In this document: in pieces, positions 43,146 through 53,984 of the stretch | How positions within the stretch are numbered: the stretch's first letter is position 1 | How the letters are laid out: each line of letters begins with the position of its first letter | From: DATJGR01 sp963780795 | Lineage (GTDB): Bacteria; Pseudomonadota; Gammaproteobacteria; Pseudomonadales; Azotimanducaceae | DNA length: 64,000 nt | Direction of reading: 5' to 3' | NCBI GenBank assembly: GCA_963780795.1 | Contig: CAWADH010000008.1 | Span: 1,578,198 to 1,642,197 of the forward strand | Made by a program: the position numbers and the translations under genes | The notes under the pieces: model-generated | What the model saw: the letters and a program-made list of their open reading frames with translations, nothing else | What the model was told of the DNA's origin: nothing | The model's database searches: none

Positions 43146-43170
<25 letters not shown>
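41050..43170 (+). CDS. fimX: FimX-like regulator: degenerate REC-PAS-GGDEF-EAL
   Basis: A 706-residue protein: REC-like domain (about 1-125) without a phospho-acceptor Asp in its core, a PAS domain (about 140-250) containing ANDDYFKLFGF, a Pro-rich linker with a short VPVLQDA duplication, a GGDEF-like domain whose signature reads ANHRF (about residue 356), and an EAL domain with EVF at residue 490. Both catalytic signatures are lost, as in Pseudomonas and Xanthomonas FimX, which bind c-di-GMP through the EAL domain and control twitching pili with PilZ and PilB. Start ATG 41050; GAGG is close by. Overlaps serB by 25 bp tail to tail. Confidence 0.9.
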
Positions 43171-44399
<1,229 letters not shown>

Positions 44400-44466
44400 A
44401 CTCTTTGCATCCGCTTACGACGCCGTACCCACGAAAAGTCCGCGCAGAACCTAACGCCCACACACC

Positions 44467-45654
44467 ATGCCCGTCAAACCAATGTGGCCGAACGTCCGCG
44501 ACGCTCTAACGAGGCGACGTTGGCAGGCGACATTGCTTGCTCTGTGTGCTTCGTTGCTGACGGCGCTGCTGCTCGGCGTGTCGTGGTATCGCTCGGTGGA
44601 AGATGCGCGCAGTGCGCGCGTGGCGCAATTCGGCAATGCCGCCGCCGCGCAACTCGCCGCGCTGTCGATCGAACCGCTCATCACCTTCGACCGCATCCGC
44701 CTCGGCGTTCTCGCCACACGCATGAGCGAATTACCGGAGATCGAATCGGTGACCATCGTCACCGTGGACGACCGCATCGTCGCAAACGCCGGAACACGTC
44801 CGCTCGCCGACACGCCGCTCTTCACGCACGACATCGAATTCGAAGGCGTCGTTGCCGGGGCGGTGCAGATCGCCATCGCCGCCGAAGCGTTCTCCGCCTC
44901 GGGCTTCGCACCGCCGTACCTGCTGCTGCCGGCGCTGATCTGCGCGTTGCTGTCGGCCGTGGCCGGATACCTGTTGGGATTGCGCCTCGATGCCGTTCCG
45001 GAACTGGAAACGCCCGTCGATGCCCTTGAGCCGGAACAGCCGGGTGAGGTCACGGAGTGGTTGCTGGCGGTCAACCTGCTGAACCTCATGGCGTTGCCGG
45101 GCAAGGAGCGCGCGGACGTATTGGCGGAGGTGCGGCGGCGTGCGACACGAGTGGCTCGTCAGCACGGCGCAATCGCGAGCGATCTGTCGAACATCGGCGT
45201 GCTGCTGACGTTCCCCGACGGTGAGGATCAGTGCTTCAAGGCGCTGTGCGCGGCGTTGCTGCTGGCCGAGAGCCTCGACAACTTCAATGAAGCACTGCAC
45301 ATCGCCGCTCGGCCGGAAATGAAGTTCCGTTTCGGCGTTCACCTCACGACCCGACCGGGCGACGCGCCCACTGACGTCAACTCCGACGCAGTGCAGGACA
45401 CCGTCGTCCTCAGCGCAGTCGCACCGGAAGGTTCGATCGCGGCGAGTCACGACGCTTTCGAGCGATTGCCGCGTCCCGAACGATTCATCGTAGAGGAACA
45501 GACCAATCCGATCCTGCGCACGCTCGCAACCACCACACACGACAGCTGCGTGATCGTCTCGGCCGTGGCCGATGCATACGGCGCCGCACTCGACCATCAG
45601 GCCGAACTGTTGCGGGCTCAGGAAGACTCGACGTCGACGCCGTCCACTCTCTGA
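44467..45654 (+). CDS. AhpA/YtjB-family membrane protein
   Basis: A 395-residue protein anchored by a first helix (ATLLALCASLLTALLLGVSWY, about 20-40) and a second (PYLLLPALICALLSAVAGYLLGL, about 150-172), with a periplasmic domain between them that resembles sensor folds. The cytoplasmic C-terminal half (about 200-380) has the trace of a class III cyclase-like fold (VLLTFPDGEDQCFKALCAAL, KFRFGVHL) without clear catalytic aspartates. The position next to serB matches PA4961 and E. coli YtjB. The function is unknown. The 3' end overlaps parC by 37 bp. Confidence 0.65.
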   Translation: MPVKPMWPNVRDALTRRRWQATLLALCASLLTALLLGVSWYRSVEDARSARVAQFGNAAAAQLAALSIEPLITFDRIRLGVLATRMSELPEIESVTIVTVDDRIVANAGTRPLADTPLFTHDIEFEGVVAGAVQIAIAAEAFSASGFAPPYLLLPALICALLSAVAGYLLGLRLDAVPELETPVDALEPEQPGEVTEWLLAVNLLNLMALPGKERADVLAEVRRRATRVARQHGAIASDLSNIGVLLTFPDGEDQCFKALCAALLLAESLDNFNEALHIAARPEMKFRFGVHLTTRPGDAPTDVNSDAVQDTVVLSAVAPEGSIAASHDAFERLPRPERFIVEEQTNPILRTLATTTHDSCVIVSAVADAYGAALDHQAELLRAQEDSTSTPSTL

Positions 45655-47867
45655 AAGCCGCGTGGCAGTTTGTGACCGCGTAAAGCGCGTTGCCCCACGT
45701 AATGCTCGAGGTCCTTCAACTTCATGCGCAGATGCCGTTGTCCGGCGCGCACCCGCAACTCGTCCGCCTGCGAAATCACCGCCACGGCGATCATCGTCTC
45801 TTCGCCGGAGTTGAACGCGCCACTCGGTACGTTGATCAGCTTGTTACCTTTACCGCGCGCGAGTTCCGGCACTTCGCCGATCGGGAACGCCAGCATACGG
45901 CCCTGATCGGTGATCGCGACGACCAGTTGTTCTCCTTCGTGCGTCAGCAGCACCGGCGCCAGCGCCGTGCCGTTACCCGGCACGCTCAGCACCGCTTTGC
46001 CGGCGCGATTCTTCGCGACGAGGTCGCCGAGCTTGGTCACGAATCCATATCCCGCGTTCGACGCAAGCAACACGCGCTGATCGGCTCGGCCGATCACGAC
46101 GCCGACGAAGCGCGCGCCCTCCGGCGGGTTCAGTTTGCCGGTGAGCGGCTCGCCCTGGCCGCGCGCTGAAGGCAACGTGTGCGGCGCCAACGAGTACGCT
46201 CTGCCGGTGGAGTCGACCACCGCCAGCACGTCGTTGCTGCGGCCTTTCGCGGCCATCAGGAACGAGTCGCCGGTGCGATAGCTCAGCTCTACGACGTTGA
46301 CCTCGTGACCTTTCGCCGCGCGGATCCAGCCTTTCTCCGACATCACGACGGTGATCGGTTCGTTCGTCAGCAGATCTTCCTCGGTGAACGCCGCCGCTTC
46401 GTCGACGGTTTCCAGCGGTGACCGCCGCGCGTCGCCATGAGCTTCCGCATCGGCGAGCAGTTCCTTCTTGATCAGCGTTTTCAACCGCGCTTTCGACTTC
46501 AGCGTCTTGTCGATGTCGGCTTTCTCGGCATCGAGCTCGTCGCGCTCGGTCGTCAGCTTGATTTCCTCGAGCCGCGCGAGCTGGCGCAAACGCAGATCGA
46601 GAATCGCGTTCGCCTGAATTTCGGACAGTGCAAAGCGCGCCATCAATTCGTTCCGCGGATTGTCTTCTTCGCGGACGATGCGCACGACCTCGTCGATGTT
46701 GAGGTAAGCGATCAGCAATCCCGCGAGGATGTGCAGCCGCTGCTCGATCTTTGCGAGTCGATGCTCGAGGCGGCGCGTCACGGTTGCCTGCCGGAACACC
46801 AGCCACTCGCGCAGGAGTTCAGCCAGACCTTTCACGCGCGGCCGCATGTCGAGGCCGATCACGTTCAGATTGACGCGAAAGCTGCGTTCGAGGTCGGTGG
46901 TAGCGAACAGGTGGCTCATCAGGCGTTCGACGTCGATGCGGTTCGAGCGGGGCACCAGCACGAGCCGCGTCGGATTCTCATGATCGGACTCGTCGCGCAG
47001 GTCTACCAGCATCGGCAGCTTCTTCGCCTGCATCTGCGCGGCGATCTGCTCGAGCACTTTCGCCGGCGACGCCTGATACGGCAGCGCGGTGATGACGATC
47101 TCACCCTGCTCCACGGAATAGATGGCGCGCGCCTTGACGCTGCCGCGCCCCTCTTCGTACAGCTTCTCGATCTCCGCGGGCGGCGTGATGATCATCGCTT
47201 CGGTCGGGAAGTCGGGGCCGCGCACGTGCTCCATCAGCTCGCGCGTGGTTGCCTTCGGTTCGTCCAACAGCCGGATGCAGGCGCTCAGCACCTCGCGGAT
47301 GTTGTGCGGCGGAATGTCCGTCGCCATGCCCACCGCGATGCCGGTGCTGCCGTTGAGCAGCACGATCGGTACTCGCGCCGGCAGCAGCGAGGGTTCCGTG
47401 AGCGTTGCATCGAAATTTGGAACGAAGTCGACGGTGCCCTGATCGACTTCTGCCAGCAGCAGATCGGCGAAGCGCGACAGCCGCGCCTCGGTGTAACGCA
47501 TCGCCGCAAACGACTTGGGATCGTCCGGCGCGCCCCAGTTGCCTTGTCCGTCCACCAGCGGATAACGATACGAAAACGGCTGCGCCATCAGCACCATCGC
47601 TTCGTAGCAGGCCGAGTCGCCGTGCGGATGGAATTTGCCGAGCACGTCGCCGATGGTCCGCGCCGACTTCATGAACTTGGCGCCGGCATCGAGATTGAGT
47701 TGCGACATCGCGTACACGATGCGCCGCTGCACCGGCTTCAATCCGTCGCCGATGTGCGGCAACGCGCGATCGTTGATGACGTACATCGAATAGTCGAGGT
47801 ACGCCTTCTCGGTAAAGGTCTTCAGCGGGACCTGTTCGGTCTCGCCGGATTCAGTCGTGATCGTCAT
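45618..47867 (-). CDS. parC: DNA topoisomerase IV subunit A
   Basis: A 749-residue DNA-cleaving subunit that decatenates daughter chromosomes. Catalytic Tyr125 is in AAMRYTEARL. The quinolone-determining stretch HPHGDSACYEAMVLMAQPF keeps Ser85 and Glu89 (E. coli Ser80 and Glu84), the drug-sensitive state. The beta-pinwheel C-terminal domain is present. It is 19 bp downstream of parE on the same strand, and its tail overlaps the convergent AhpA-like gene. Confidence 0.98.
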   Translation of the reverse strand: MTITTESGETEQVPLKTFTEKAYLDYSMYVINDRALPHIGDGLKPVQRRIVYAMSQLNLDAGAKFMKSARTIGDVLGKFHPHGDSACYEAMVLMAQPFSYRYPLVDGQGNWGAPDDPKSFAAMRYTEARLSRFADLLLAEVDQGTVDFVPNFDATLTEPSLLPARVPIVLLNGSTGIAVGMATDIPPHNIREVLSACIRLLDEPKATTRELMEHVRGPDFPTEAMIITPPAEIEKLYEEGRGSVKARAIYSVEQGEIVITALPYQASPAKVLEQIAAQMQAKKLPMLVDLRDESDHENPTRLVLVPRSNRIDVERLMSHLFATTDLERSFRVNLNVIGLDMRPRVKGLAELLREWLVFRQATVTRRLEHRLAKIEQRLHILAGLLIAYLNIDEVVRIVREEDNPRNELMARFALSEIQANAILDLRLRQLARLEEIKLTTERDELDAEKADIDKTLKSKARLKTLIKKELLADAEAHGDARRSPLETVDEAAAFTEEDLLTNEPITVVMSEKGWIRAAKGHEVNVVELSYRTGDSFLMAAKGRSNDVLAVVDSTGRAYSLAPHTLPSARGQGEPLTGKLNPPEGARFVGVVIGRADQRVLLASNAGYGFVTKLGDLVAKNRAGKAVLSVPGNGTALAPVLLTHEGEQLVVAITDQGRMLAFPIGEVPELARGKGNKLINVPSGAFNSGEETMIAVAVISQADELRVRAGQRHLRMKLKDLEHYVGQRALRGHKLPRGFQRVDGVDVESS

Positions 47868-47886
47868 AGTCTCTTTCCGATGTGTC

Positions 47887-49785
47887 TCAGGCGATGCTCG
47901 CCTGATCGCCGTTCGTCTCGAGCCACGCGCGCCGGTCGCCCGCGCGTTTCTTCGCCAGCAGCATGTCCATCATCTCGAGCGTTTCTTCCGGCGCCGCCAG
48001 CGTCAGTTGCACAAGGCGCCGCGTGTCGGGATCCATCGTCGTTTCGCGCAGCTGGATCGGATTCATTTCACCCAGCCCTTTGAATCGCTGCACGTTCACG
48101 GCGCCGCGCTTCTTCTCTGCCGCGATCCGGTCGAGGATGCCTTCCTTTTCCGCTTCGTCGAGCGCGTAGTAGACGTCCTTGCCGACGTCGACGCGATACA
48201 ACGGCGGCATCGCGATGTATACGTGACCGGCGTCGACGAGCGGCCGGTAGTGACGCAGGAACAACGCGCACAGCAGCGTCGCGATGTGTGCACCGTCGGA
48301 ATCGGCGTCGGCGAGAATGCAAATCTTGTCGTAACGGAGTCCCGACAGATCGGCCGAGGCGGGATCGACGCCCATCGCCACGCTGATGTCGTGCACTTCC
48401 TGCGACGCGAGAATTTCCGACGACGACACTTCCCAGGTATTGAGGATCTTGCCGCGCAGCGGCATCACCGCCTGGAACTCGCGATTGCGCGCCTGCTTCG
48501 CCGAGCCGCCGGCGGAATCGCCTTCGACGAGGAACAGTTCGGTGCGGCCGCTGTCCTGCGCGGAGCAATCGGCGAGCTTTCCGGGCAACGCAGGTCCGGC
48601 GGTGATCTTCTTGCGTTCGACCTTCTTCTCGGCCTGCAGCCGCCGCTGCGCGTTGCGGATCGCGATTTCGGCGATCTTTGCGCCTTCCTGCGGATGCTCG
48701 TTCAACCACAGGCTGAACGCGTCTTTCGACACGCCCGAAATGAACGCCGCCGACTGCCGCGACGACAGCCGCTCTTTCGTCTGCCCGGAGAACTGCGGAT
48801 CCTGCAACTTCGCCGACAAGACGTAGCTGCACTGATCCCACAGGTCTTCGCCGGTGAGTTTCAGGCCGCGCGGCAGCAGGTCGCGGAACTCGCAGAATTC
48901 CTTCATCGCTTCGGTGAGCCCGCTGCGCAGGCCGTTCACGTGCGTTCCGCCAAGCGGCGTCGGGATGAGGTTGACGTAGCTTTCGGTGACGAGCTCGCCG
49001 CCATCGGCAATCCACGCCAGCGCCCAGTCCACCGCTTCGTGGTTGCCCTGCGCGCCATAGCAGAACGGTTGGGCGGGCACCATCTCCGCGGCGCCGAGCT
49101 CCTGCAACAGGTACCCGGAAAGACCGTCTTCGTAGAGCCACTCGTCCGTTTCGGCTTTGTCGCCGCGATGCACGGTGAGGCTGACGCGCAACCCGGGACA
49201 CAGCACGGCCTTCGCGCGCAGCAGATGTTTAAGCCGCGCCACCGCGATCTGCGTCGTGTCGAAGTACTTCGGATCGGGCAGGAAGCGAACGCGCGTGCCG
49301 GTATTGCGCTTGCCGACGCTGTCGATGACTTTCAGCTTCGTCTTCGGCTCGCCGTGTTCGTATCGTTGATGGTGCACGGAGCCGTCGCGGCGCACTTCCA
49401 CCTCGAGCCAGCTCGACAGCGCGTTCACCACCGACACTCCGACGCCGTGCAGGCCGCCCGAGAACGCATACGTGTTGTTGTCGAACTTGCCGCCCGAGTG
49501 AAGCCGCGTGAGGATCAGCTCCACGCCCGACAGCTTGAATTCCGGATGCATGTCCACCGGCATGCCGCGACCGTCGTCGATGACGTCCACGGAACCGTCT
49601 TCGTACAGCGACACGCGGATTTCGTGCGCGTGTCCGGCGAGCGCTTCGTCGACACTGTTGTCGACGACTTCCTGAACGAGGTGATTGGGGCGCGAAGTGT
49701 CGGTGTACATGCCCGGGCGTTTTCGCACCGGCTCTAGGCCCGACAGCACCTGAATGGATTCAGCCGAGTATTTCGATTCCGCCAT
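47887..49785 (-). CDS. parE: DNA topoisomerase IV subunit B
   Basis: A 632-residue ATPase subunit. GHKL motifs: EVVDNSVDEALAG, DDGRGMPVDMHPEF and GGLHGVGVSVVNALS. The TOPRIM domain has LVEGDSAGGSAKQ, PLRGKILNTWEV and ADADSDGAHI, in which the metal-binding DxD is kept. The length fits. It precedes parC and probably shares a transcript with it. Confidence 0.98.
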   Translation of the reverse strand: MAESKYSAESIQVLSGLEPVRKRPGMYTDTSRPNHLVQEVVDNSVDEALAGHAHEIRVSLYEDGSVDVIDDGRGMPVDMHPEFKLSGVELILTRLHSGGKFDNNTYAFSGGLHGVGVSVVNALSSWLEVEVRRDGSVHHQRYEHGEPKTKLKVIDSVGKRNTGTRVRFLPDPKYFDTTQIAVARLKHLLRAKAVLCPGLRVSLTVHRGDKAETDEWLYEDGLSGYLLQELGAAEMVPAQPFCYGAQGNHEAVDWALAWIADGGELVTESYVNLIPTPLGGTHVNGLRSGLTEAMKEFCEFRDLLPRGLKLTGEDLWDQCSYVLSAKLQDPQFSGQTKERLSSRQSAAFISGVSKDAFSLWLNEHPQEGAKIAEIAIRNAQRRLQAEKKVERKKITAGPALPGKLADCSAQDSGRTELFLVEGDSAGGSAKQARNREFQAVMPLRGKILNTWEVSSSEILASQEVHDISVAMGVDPASADLSGLRYDKICILADADSDGAHIATLLCALFLRHYRPLVDAGHVYIAMPPLYRVDVGKDVYYALDEAEKEGILDRIAAEKKRGAVNVQRFKGLGEMNPIQLRETTMDPDTRRLVQLTLAAPEETLEMMDMLLAKKRAGDRRAWLETNGDQASIA

Positions 49786-49830
49786 GTGACTTTGCGCGTC
49801 CTGCGTCTAAGAGTTGCCGAGAAACTCCGC

Positions 49831-50625
49831 TCACGCGGAGGTTTTCTTCTTGAATCCCGAAAGGTCGAGTGTCACCGCAAACCCGGTCGCGCGACCCACG
49901 CGGGTCGTGAGGGTACCGTCCGAAGCGAGATCGAGCCAGCGCCATCCCGGCGGCGTCGCGTCCACCGAGAAACTCGCGGTGCCTGGCACGAACTGAAAAC
50001 AGGTCGACGGCGTCGTCAGAACGCGCACGCCGCGATGCGTCGTCGCCGTTTCCTGGTGCACGTGTCCGCACACATAGGCCTTCACCCGCGCGTCGCTGGA
50101 CAAGAGTTCGAGCAGCGTCGCGCCGTTCGAGATCGCGTCGCGGTCGAGCCACGGCGTTCCGAGCGGCGCGGGCGGATGATGACCAGCGACGATCACGAAT
50201 CGAGCCGCGGTGCCCGCAAGCTCGCAGCGCAGGTATTGCAGATCCGCGTCGGCCACGTTGCCGCCGTGCATCTCGTCCACGTGCGTGTCGAGCGCGATGA
50301 TCTGCCACGCTCCCAGCCGCAACTCGCGCGGTTCGGGCCGCTGTCGATCGAATGGTGCGGCGATATCGTTGTTACCCGGCAACCATAGAAGCGGGCCCCG
50401 GTAGTGTGCCGCAATCGACGCGCGCACCCGCGCGTACGTCGTCTCCGCCGCATCGTGTGCGATGTCGCCGGTCACGATCATCGCATCGGCTGCGCGCTCG
50501 GCCAGCGCCGCGCGCAGAACGGCATCGAGACTCGCGGCGGTGTCGACACCCAGCAGCCGCGAATTTTCGGCCGCCAGCAGATGCAAGTCGGTAATCTGAA
50601 GAAGGGAGAACGAACCGCTAACCAT
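49831..50625 (-). CDS. cpdA: CpdA-like cyclic nucleotide phosphodiesterase
   Basis: A 264-residue calcineurin-type metallophosphoesterase (class III PDE). Metal motifs in order: LLQITDLHLLA (D-x-H), VTGDIAHDAAET (GDxx), WLPGNNDIAA (GNHD variant GNND), VAGHHPPAPLGTPW and VCGHVHQET (GHxH). In the GN(H/D) motif, the second His is replaced by Asn. It would hydrolyse cAMP or a related nucleotide in the cytoplasm. ATG 50625 lies five bases after the DUF1249 stop, with GAGG upstream. The same order occurs in Pseudomonas. Confidence 0.85.
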   Translation of the reverse strand: MVSGSFSLLQITDLHLLAAENSRLLGVDTAASLDAVLRAALAERAADAMIVTGDIAHDAAETTYARVRASIAAHYRGPLLWLPGNNDIAAPFDRQRPEPRELRLGAWQIIALDTHVDEMHGGNVADADLQYLRCELAGTAARFVIVAGHHPPAPLGTPWLDRDAISNGATLLELLSSDARVKAYVCGHVHQETATTHRGVRVLTTPSTCFQFVPGTASFSVDATPPGWRWLDLASDGTLTTRVGRATGFAVTLDLSGFKKKTSA

Positions 50626-50630
50626 CAACC

Positions 50631-51092
50631 TCAGCCGCCGCCGGCCACCACCGCCTCGTCTTCGGCGAAGCCGTGATAGAGACAAGCAGACAGGTATTCG
50701 GCGAGGAAGCGATTGATCTGCGCCTTTTCATCGCGCTGACGCATCTCGCCGTTCGGATAGCTGTAGACCGGATGGAATCGGCGGCCGTCCTGGAACTCGA
50801 CCACTTCAGCGGAGCGCGCGTCGTGATACATCCGCACCGTCAGGCGCGGCGCAGGCAGGTGGAACGCAAGACCTTCCATCCACGGATGCTGCGACACTTC
50901 GATCAGCGACGTATACGGACAGCGTTCGAGCAACCGGATGCGTACCGACACGCGTCGGTCGGCGAGCATCAGCACGAGCACGCGCTCTTCGCGATCATCG
51001 AGGTCCGGAGCGAGCTTGGTGAGGCGCAAATAGTTCGCGTCGCACTCCGCCATATGCGCCGAAAGATCGATCCGATAACGTTGCATTGCCAC
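50631..51092 (-). CDS. DUF1249 (YqiB-like) protein
   Basis: A 153-residue protein with the family pattern: an N-terminal DANYLRLTKLAPDLDDREER, then CPYTSLIEVSQHPWMEGL and YPNGEMRQRDEKAQINRFLAEYL. GTG 51092 gives MAMQRYRIDL; the ATG two codons on is equally possible. Function unknown. It sits upstream of cpdA as in P. aeruginosa, but the nudF gene usually found between it and tolC is missing here. Confidence 0.88.
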   Translation of the reverse strand: MAMQRYRIDLSAHMAECDANYLRLTKLAPDLDDREERVLVLMLADRRVSVRIRLLERCPYTSLIEVSQHPWMEGLAFHLPAPRLTVRMYHDARSAEVVEFQDGRRFHPVYSYPNGEMRQRDEKAQINRFLAEYLSACLYHGFAEDEAVVAGGG

Positions 51093-51233
51093 GATTTGAG
51101 CGTTGCCGACTCAACTGCACGAGCGGGTCATTCTAACCGTGCATCGGGCAATGTCGAGCCAAGGACGCCTCACTCTGTGGCCTCGTTCGAATGACTATCT
51201 GCTAAACTCCGCCGTCGTTTTACGGGGCTCAAC

Positions 51234-52673
51234 ATGGGGAAACTCTCGTACGTCATCGCCACGGCCGCGCTCGGTCTGGCGACGAACGCATTCGCTGTAA
51301 ACGTCGCCGACGTGTATCAGGCCGCGGTGGAAAACGATCCGGTGCTCGGTGCTGCCAAGCAGGATTACGCCGCGCGCGAGGAAGTGGTTCCACAAACGCG
51401 TGCGGGTCTGCTGCCGAGCATCAGCCTGAACGGCTCGACGGCGTACGATCGACTCGAGTATCCCAACGGTCAGTTCATCGACACCAATCCCGCGAGCCCG
51501 AACTTCGGGCAACTGCGCGGCATTCCGGGCCAGGAGTTCAACACGCACGCGTGGCAGGCGCAGCTCGTGCAGCCGATCATCGACGTTGCGGCCTATTACA
51601 CCTACAAGAGCGCGCAGGCGCTCAAGGCACAGGCCAAGCAGGACTACGTCGGCTCGGAGCAGAATCTGATCGTCCGCACCGTCGGCGCATACCTCGACGT
51701 GTTGCGCAGCCAGGCGGTGCTCGAGTCGACCAGCGCCGAAGAAGCTGCGGTGAAGCGTCAGCAGGAACAGGTGCAGCAGCGCTTCGACGTCGGCCTCGTC
51801 GCCATTACGGATGTGTTGGACGCAACCGCCGCGTACGACAACGTTGTGGTGCGCCGCATTCAGGCCGAGCGCGATCAGGGCATCCAGTTCGAGACGCTGT
51901 CCACGCTCACCGGCGAATCGTACGAACAGGTCGACCAGATCTCCACGAACCTGCCGATCGTGAATCCCGCATCGGTCGACGAGAACGAATGGGTCGCGAT
52001 CGGACTCGCCAACAATCCGGCCGTGCTCGCGTCGCGCGAAGCACAGACCGCAGCCGAGCGCGATCTGCGCGCCCGTCAGGCCGGACATCTGCCGACGGTC
52101 GACGCCATCGCGAGCTACAACGAAGACGTCAATCACTACAACCAATTGGCGGGTGGCCAGGCTTTCCTCGGCGATCAGACCAACACGCGAGTCTACGGAC
52201 TGCAGCTGCAGATGCCGATCTACCAGGGCGGCTTCACGCAGTCGAAAGTGCGCGAAGCGCGCGCGCGACTGCTCCAGTCGGGAGAACTGCTGCGCAACAA
52301 CGAATGGACCGTGAGCCGCGACATCCGCAACCTGCTGCGCGCCGTCACCACCGACGTGATCCGCGTGCAGGCGCGCATCAAGTCGATCAAATCGAGTGAA
52401 TCGGCGCTCGAAGCGACGCAGACCGGCTATGAAGTGGGCACGCGCAACATCGTCGACGTGCTGCAGGCGCAGCAGCGTCTGTACCTGGCGCAGTTCGACT
52501 ATGCCGACTCGCGCTACAACTACGTGCGTGACCTGATGTTGTTGAAGAAGACGGCCGGCACGCTGAATGCAGCCGACGTCGCAACACTGAACGCCTATGC
52601 CGACCCGCAGCAGCCGGTGCGGCGTCTAAACACGATCACGAACGGCACGGGACCCGCTGCGCCGTCGCAATGA
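51234..52673 (+). CDS. tolC: TolC-family outer-membrane channel
   Basis: A 479-residue outer-membrane efflux protein. A signal peptide (YVIATAALGLATNAFA, cleaved near residue 21) is followed by two OEP repeats of long helices with the usual VNVADVYQAAVENDPVLGAA opening and a later LPTVDAIASYNEDVN. It would form the trimeric exit duct for RND or type I systems; the orphan RND pump at 15.9 kb is a candidate client. ATG 51234 has GGGG upstream. Its 3' end overlaps waaA by 48 bp in antisense. Confidence 0.95.
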   Translation: MGKLSYVIATAALGLATNAFAVNVADVYQAAVENDPVLGAAKQDYAAREEVVPQTRAGLLPSISLNGSTAYDRLEYPNGQFIDTNPASPNFGQLRGIPGQEFNTHAWQAQLVQPIIDVAAYYTYKSAQALKAQAKQDYVGSEQNLIVRTVGAYLDVLRSQAVLESTSAEEAAVKRQQEQVQQRFDVGLVAITDVLDATAAYDNVVVRRIQAERDQGIQFETLSTLTGESYEQVDQISTNLPIVNPASVDENEWVAIGLANNPAVLASREAQTAAERDLRARQAGHLPTVDAIASYNEDVNHYNQLAGGQAFLGDQTNTRVYGLQLQMPIYQGGFTQSKVREARARLLQSGELLRNNEWTVSRDIRNLLRAVTTDVIRVQARIKSIKSSESALEATQTGYEVGTRNIVDVLQAQQRLYLAQFDYADSRYNYVRDLMLLKKTAGTLNAADVATLNAYADPQQPVRRLNTITNGTGPAAPSQ

Positions 52674-53936
52674 GCCGCTGATCTCCAGCGCCAGCCGATC
52701 GGCAATCCGGTCGGTGGCGCCTGAGTTATTCATCACCACCTGTTTCGCCCGCGCGACTTCCGCTGCGCGGCGTTCCGGATCTTCGAACAGCTCGCCCAGC
52801 ACCGCAGCGAGGCTCGCCGCATCCGCTACGCGATGCAGACAACCCGCCGTCTCGAATGCAGCCACCACCGACGTGAAGTTGAAGTCGTGCGGACCCATGA
52901 TGAGCGGCAACCCGGTCGCGGCGGCCTCGATCGGATTGTGTCCACCGTGCTTCACCAGACTGCCGCCGATGAACGCGATCTGCGCAACGCCATACAGATA
53001 GATGAGCTGCCCCATCGTGTCGCCGAGAATGACCTGCGCCCGCGAACCCGCGGCATCGGTCATCCGCCGCGTAACCAGGTCATCGGACGCGAGGTGCGCC
53101 ACCGAATCGAAACGCTGGGGATGGCGCGGCACCAGAATCAGCAGCGCATCGGGCGACTTCTCGAGTAGAGCCCGGTGCGCATCGAGCACTATCTCGTCTT
53201 CGCCGTCGTGTGTGCTCGCCGCGACCCACACCGGACGGCCGCTGGTCTGCCAACGGGATTTCAATGCCGCAACGCGCTCGCGAAAATCGCCGGGCATCTC
53301 CACGTCGAACTTGACGTTGCCTACCACGTCGACGATTGCCGGCGGCGCGCCGAGTTCGAGGAAGCGCTCCGCATGCTCCGGATACTGTGCCGCGATCCAG
53401 GTGAGTTGCGCGAGCATCGAGCGCGTCAGTCCGGCGATGCGCCGGTATCCCCGTGCAGAGCGCTCCGACAGACGCGCGTTGATCAACGTGACCGGAATGC
53501 CGCGCGCCACGCTCATGCGCACCATGTTCGGCCACAACTCGGTCTCCATCAGCACCAGCAGCTGCGGACGCACGCGTTTCATGAAGCGACGCAGCGCCCA
53601 CGGAAAATCGTACGGCGCGTAGCAATGCGACACGCGGTTGCCGAGCAGGCGACGCACCTGGTTGGCGCCGGTCGGCGTCATCGTGGTGACGAGCACGCGG
53701 ATCTCCGGCAGCAAGGTCATCAGCCGACGGATCAACGGCGCTGCCGCGATCACTTCGCCGGCCGATACCGCATGCACCCAGACGACATCCCGCGGCACTT
53801 CCGCGTAAGCCCATCCGAGCCGTTCGCGTCGGCCGCCGCGATAGTCGGGGTTGCGCGCACCGCGCCAGATCAGCAGCAGCACGACGAATGGATAGGCCAG
53901 AACCAGCAGTGTGGCGTACAACGCCCGCCAAACCAT
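52626..53936 (-). CDS. waaA: Kdo transferase WaaA (KdtA)
   Basis: A 436-residue GT30 enzyme adding Kdo to lipid A precursor at the inner membrane. It has an N-terminal anchor (LYATLLVLAYPFVVLLLIW), the conserved WVHAVSAGEVIAAAPLI with catalytic Glu, VLMETELWPNMV, and FIGGSLVKHGGHNPIEAAA. ATG 53936 gives the canonical start; an in-frame extension to 54149 crosses the divergent gene and was rejected. Confidence 0.96.
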   Translation of the reverse strand: MVWRALYATLLVLAYPFVVLLLIWRGARNPDYRGGRRERLGWAYAEVPRDVVWVHAVSAGEVIAAAPLIRRLMTLLPEIRVLVTTMTPTGANQVRRLLGNRVSHCYAPYDFPWALRRFMKRVRPQLLVLMETELWPNMVRMSVARGIPVTLINARLSERSARGYRRIAGLTRSMLAQLTWIAAQYPEHAERFLELGAPPAIVDVVGNVKFDVEMPGDFRERVAALKSRWQTSGRPVWVAASTHDGEDEIVLDAHRALLEKSPDALLILVPRHPQRFDSVAHLASDDLVTRRMTDAAGSRAQVILGDTMGQLIYLYGVAQIAFIGGSLVKHGGHNPIEAAATGLPLIMGPHDFNFTSVVAAFETAGCLHRVADAASLAAVLGELFEDPERRAAEVARAKQVVMNNSGATDRIADRLALEISGSLRRRSGSRAVRDRV

Positions 53937-53954
53937 TGATCGCGCGCCTACGTT

Positions 53955-53962
53955 GCTATACT
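53955..53962. promoter_or_regulatory. Symmetric -10 region between waaA and the FAD oxidoreductase gene
   Basis: GCTATACT reads TATACT on the plus strand (53957-53962) and TATAGC on the minus strand (53960 to 53955). The plus copy is 22 bases before the FAD gene start; the minus copy is close to the waaA ATG. A shared bidirectional promoter is plausible. Confidence 0.35.
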
Positions 53963-53984
53963 CGCTCCACTCTATGAGGTACGC

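Noticed and set aside
47857..49737. A 626-codon frame antisense to parE
   Set aside because: Shadow frame; parE is unmistakable on the other strand.
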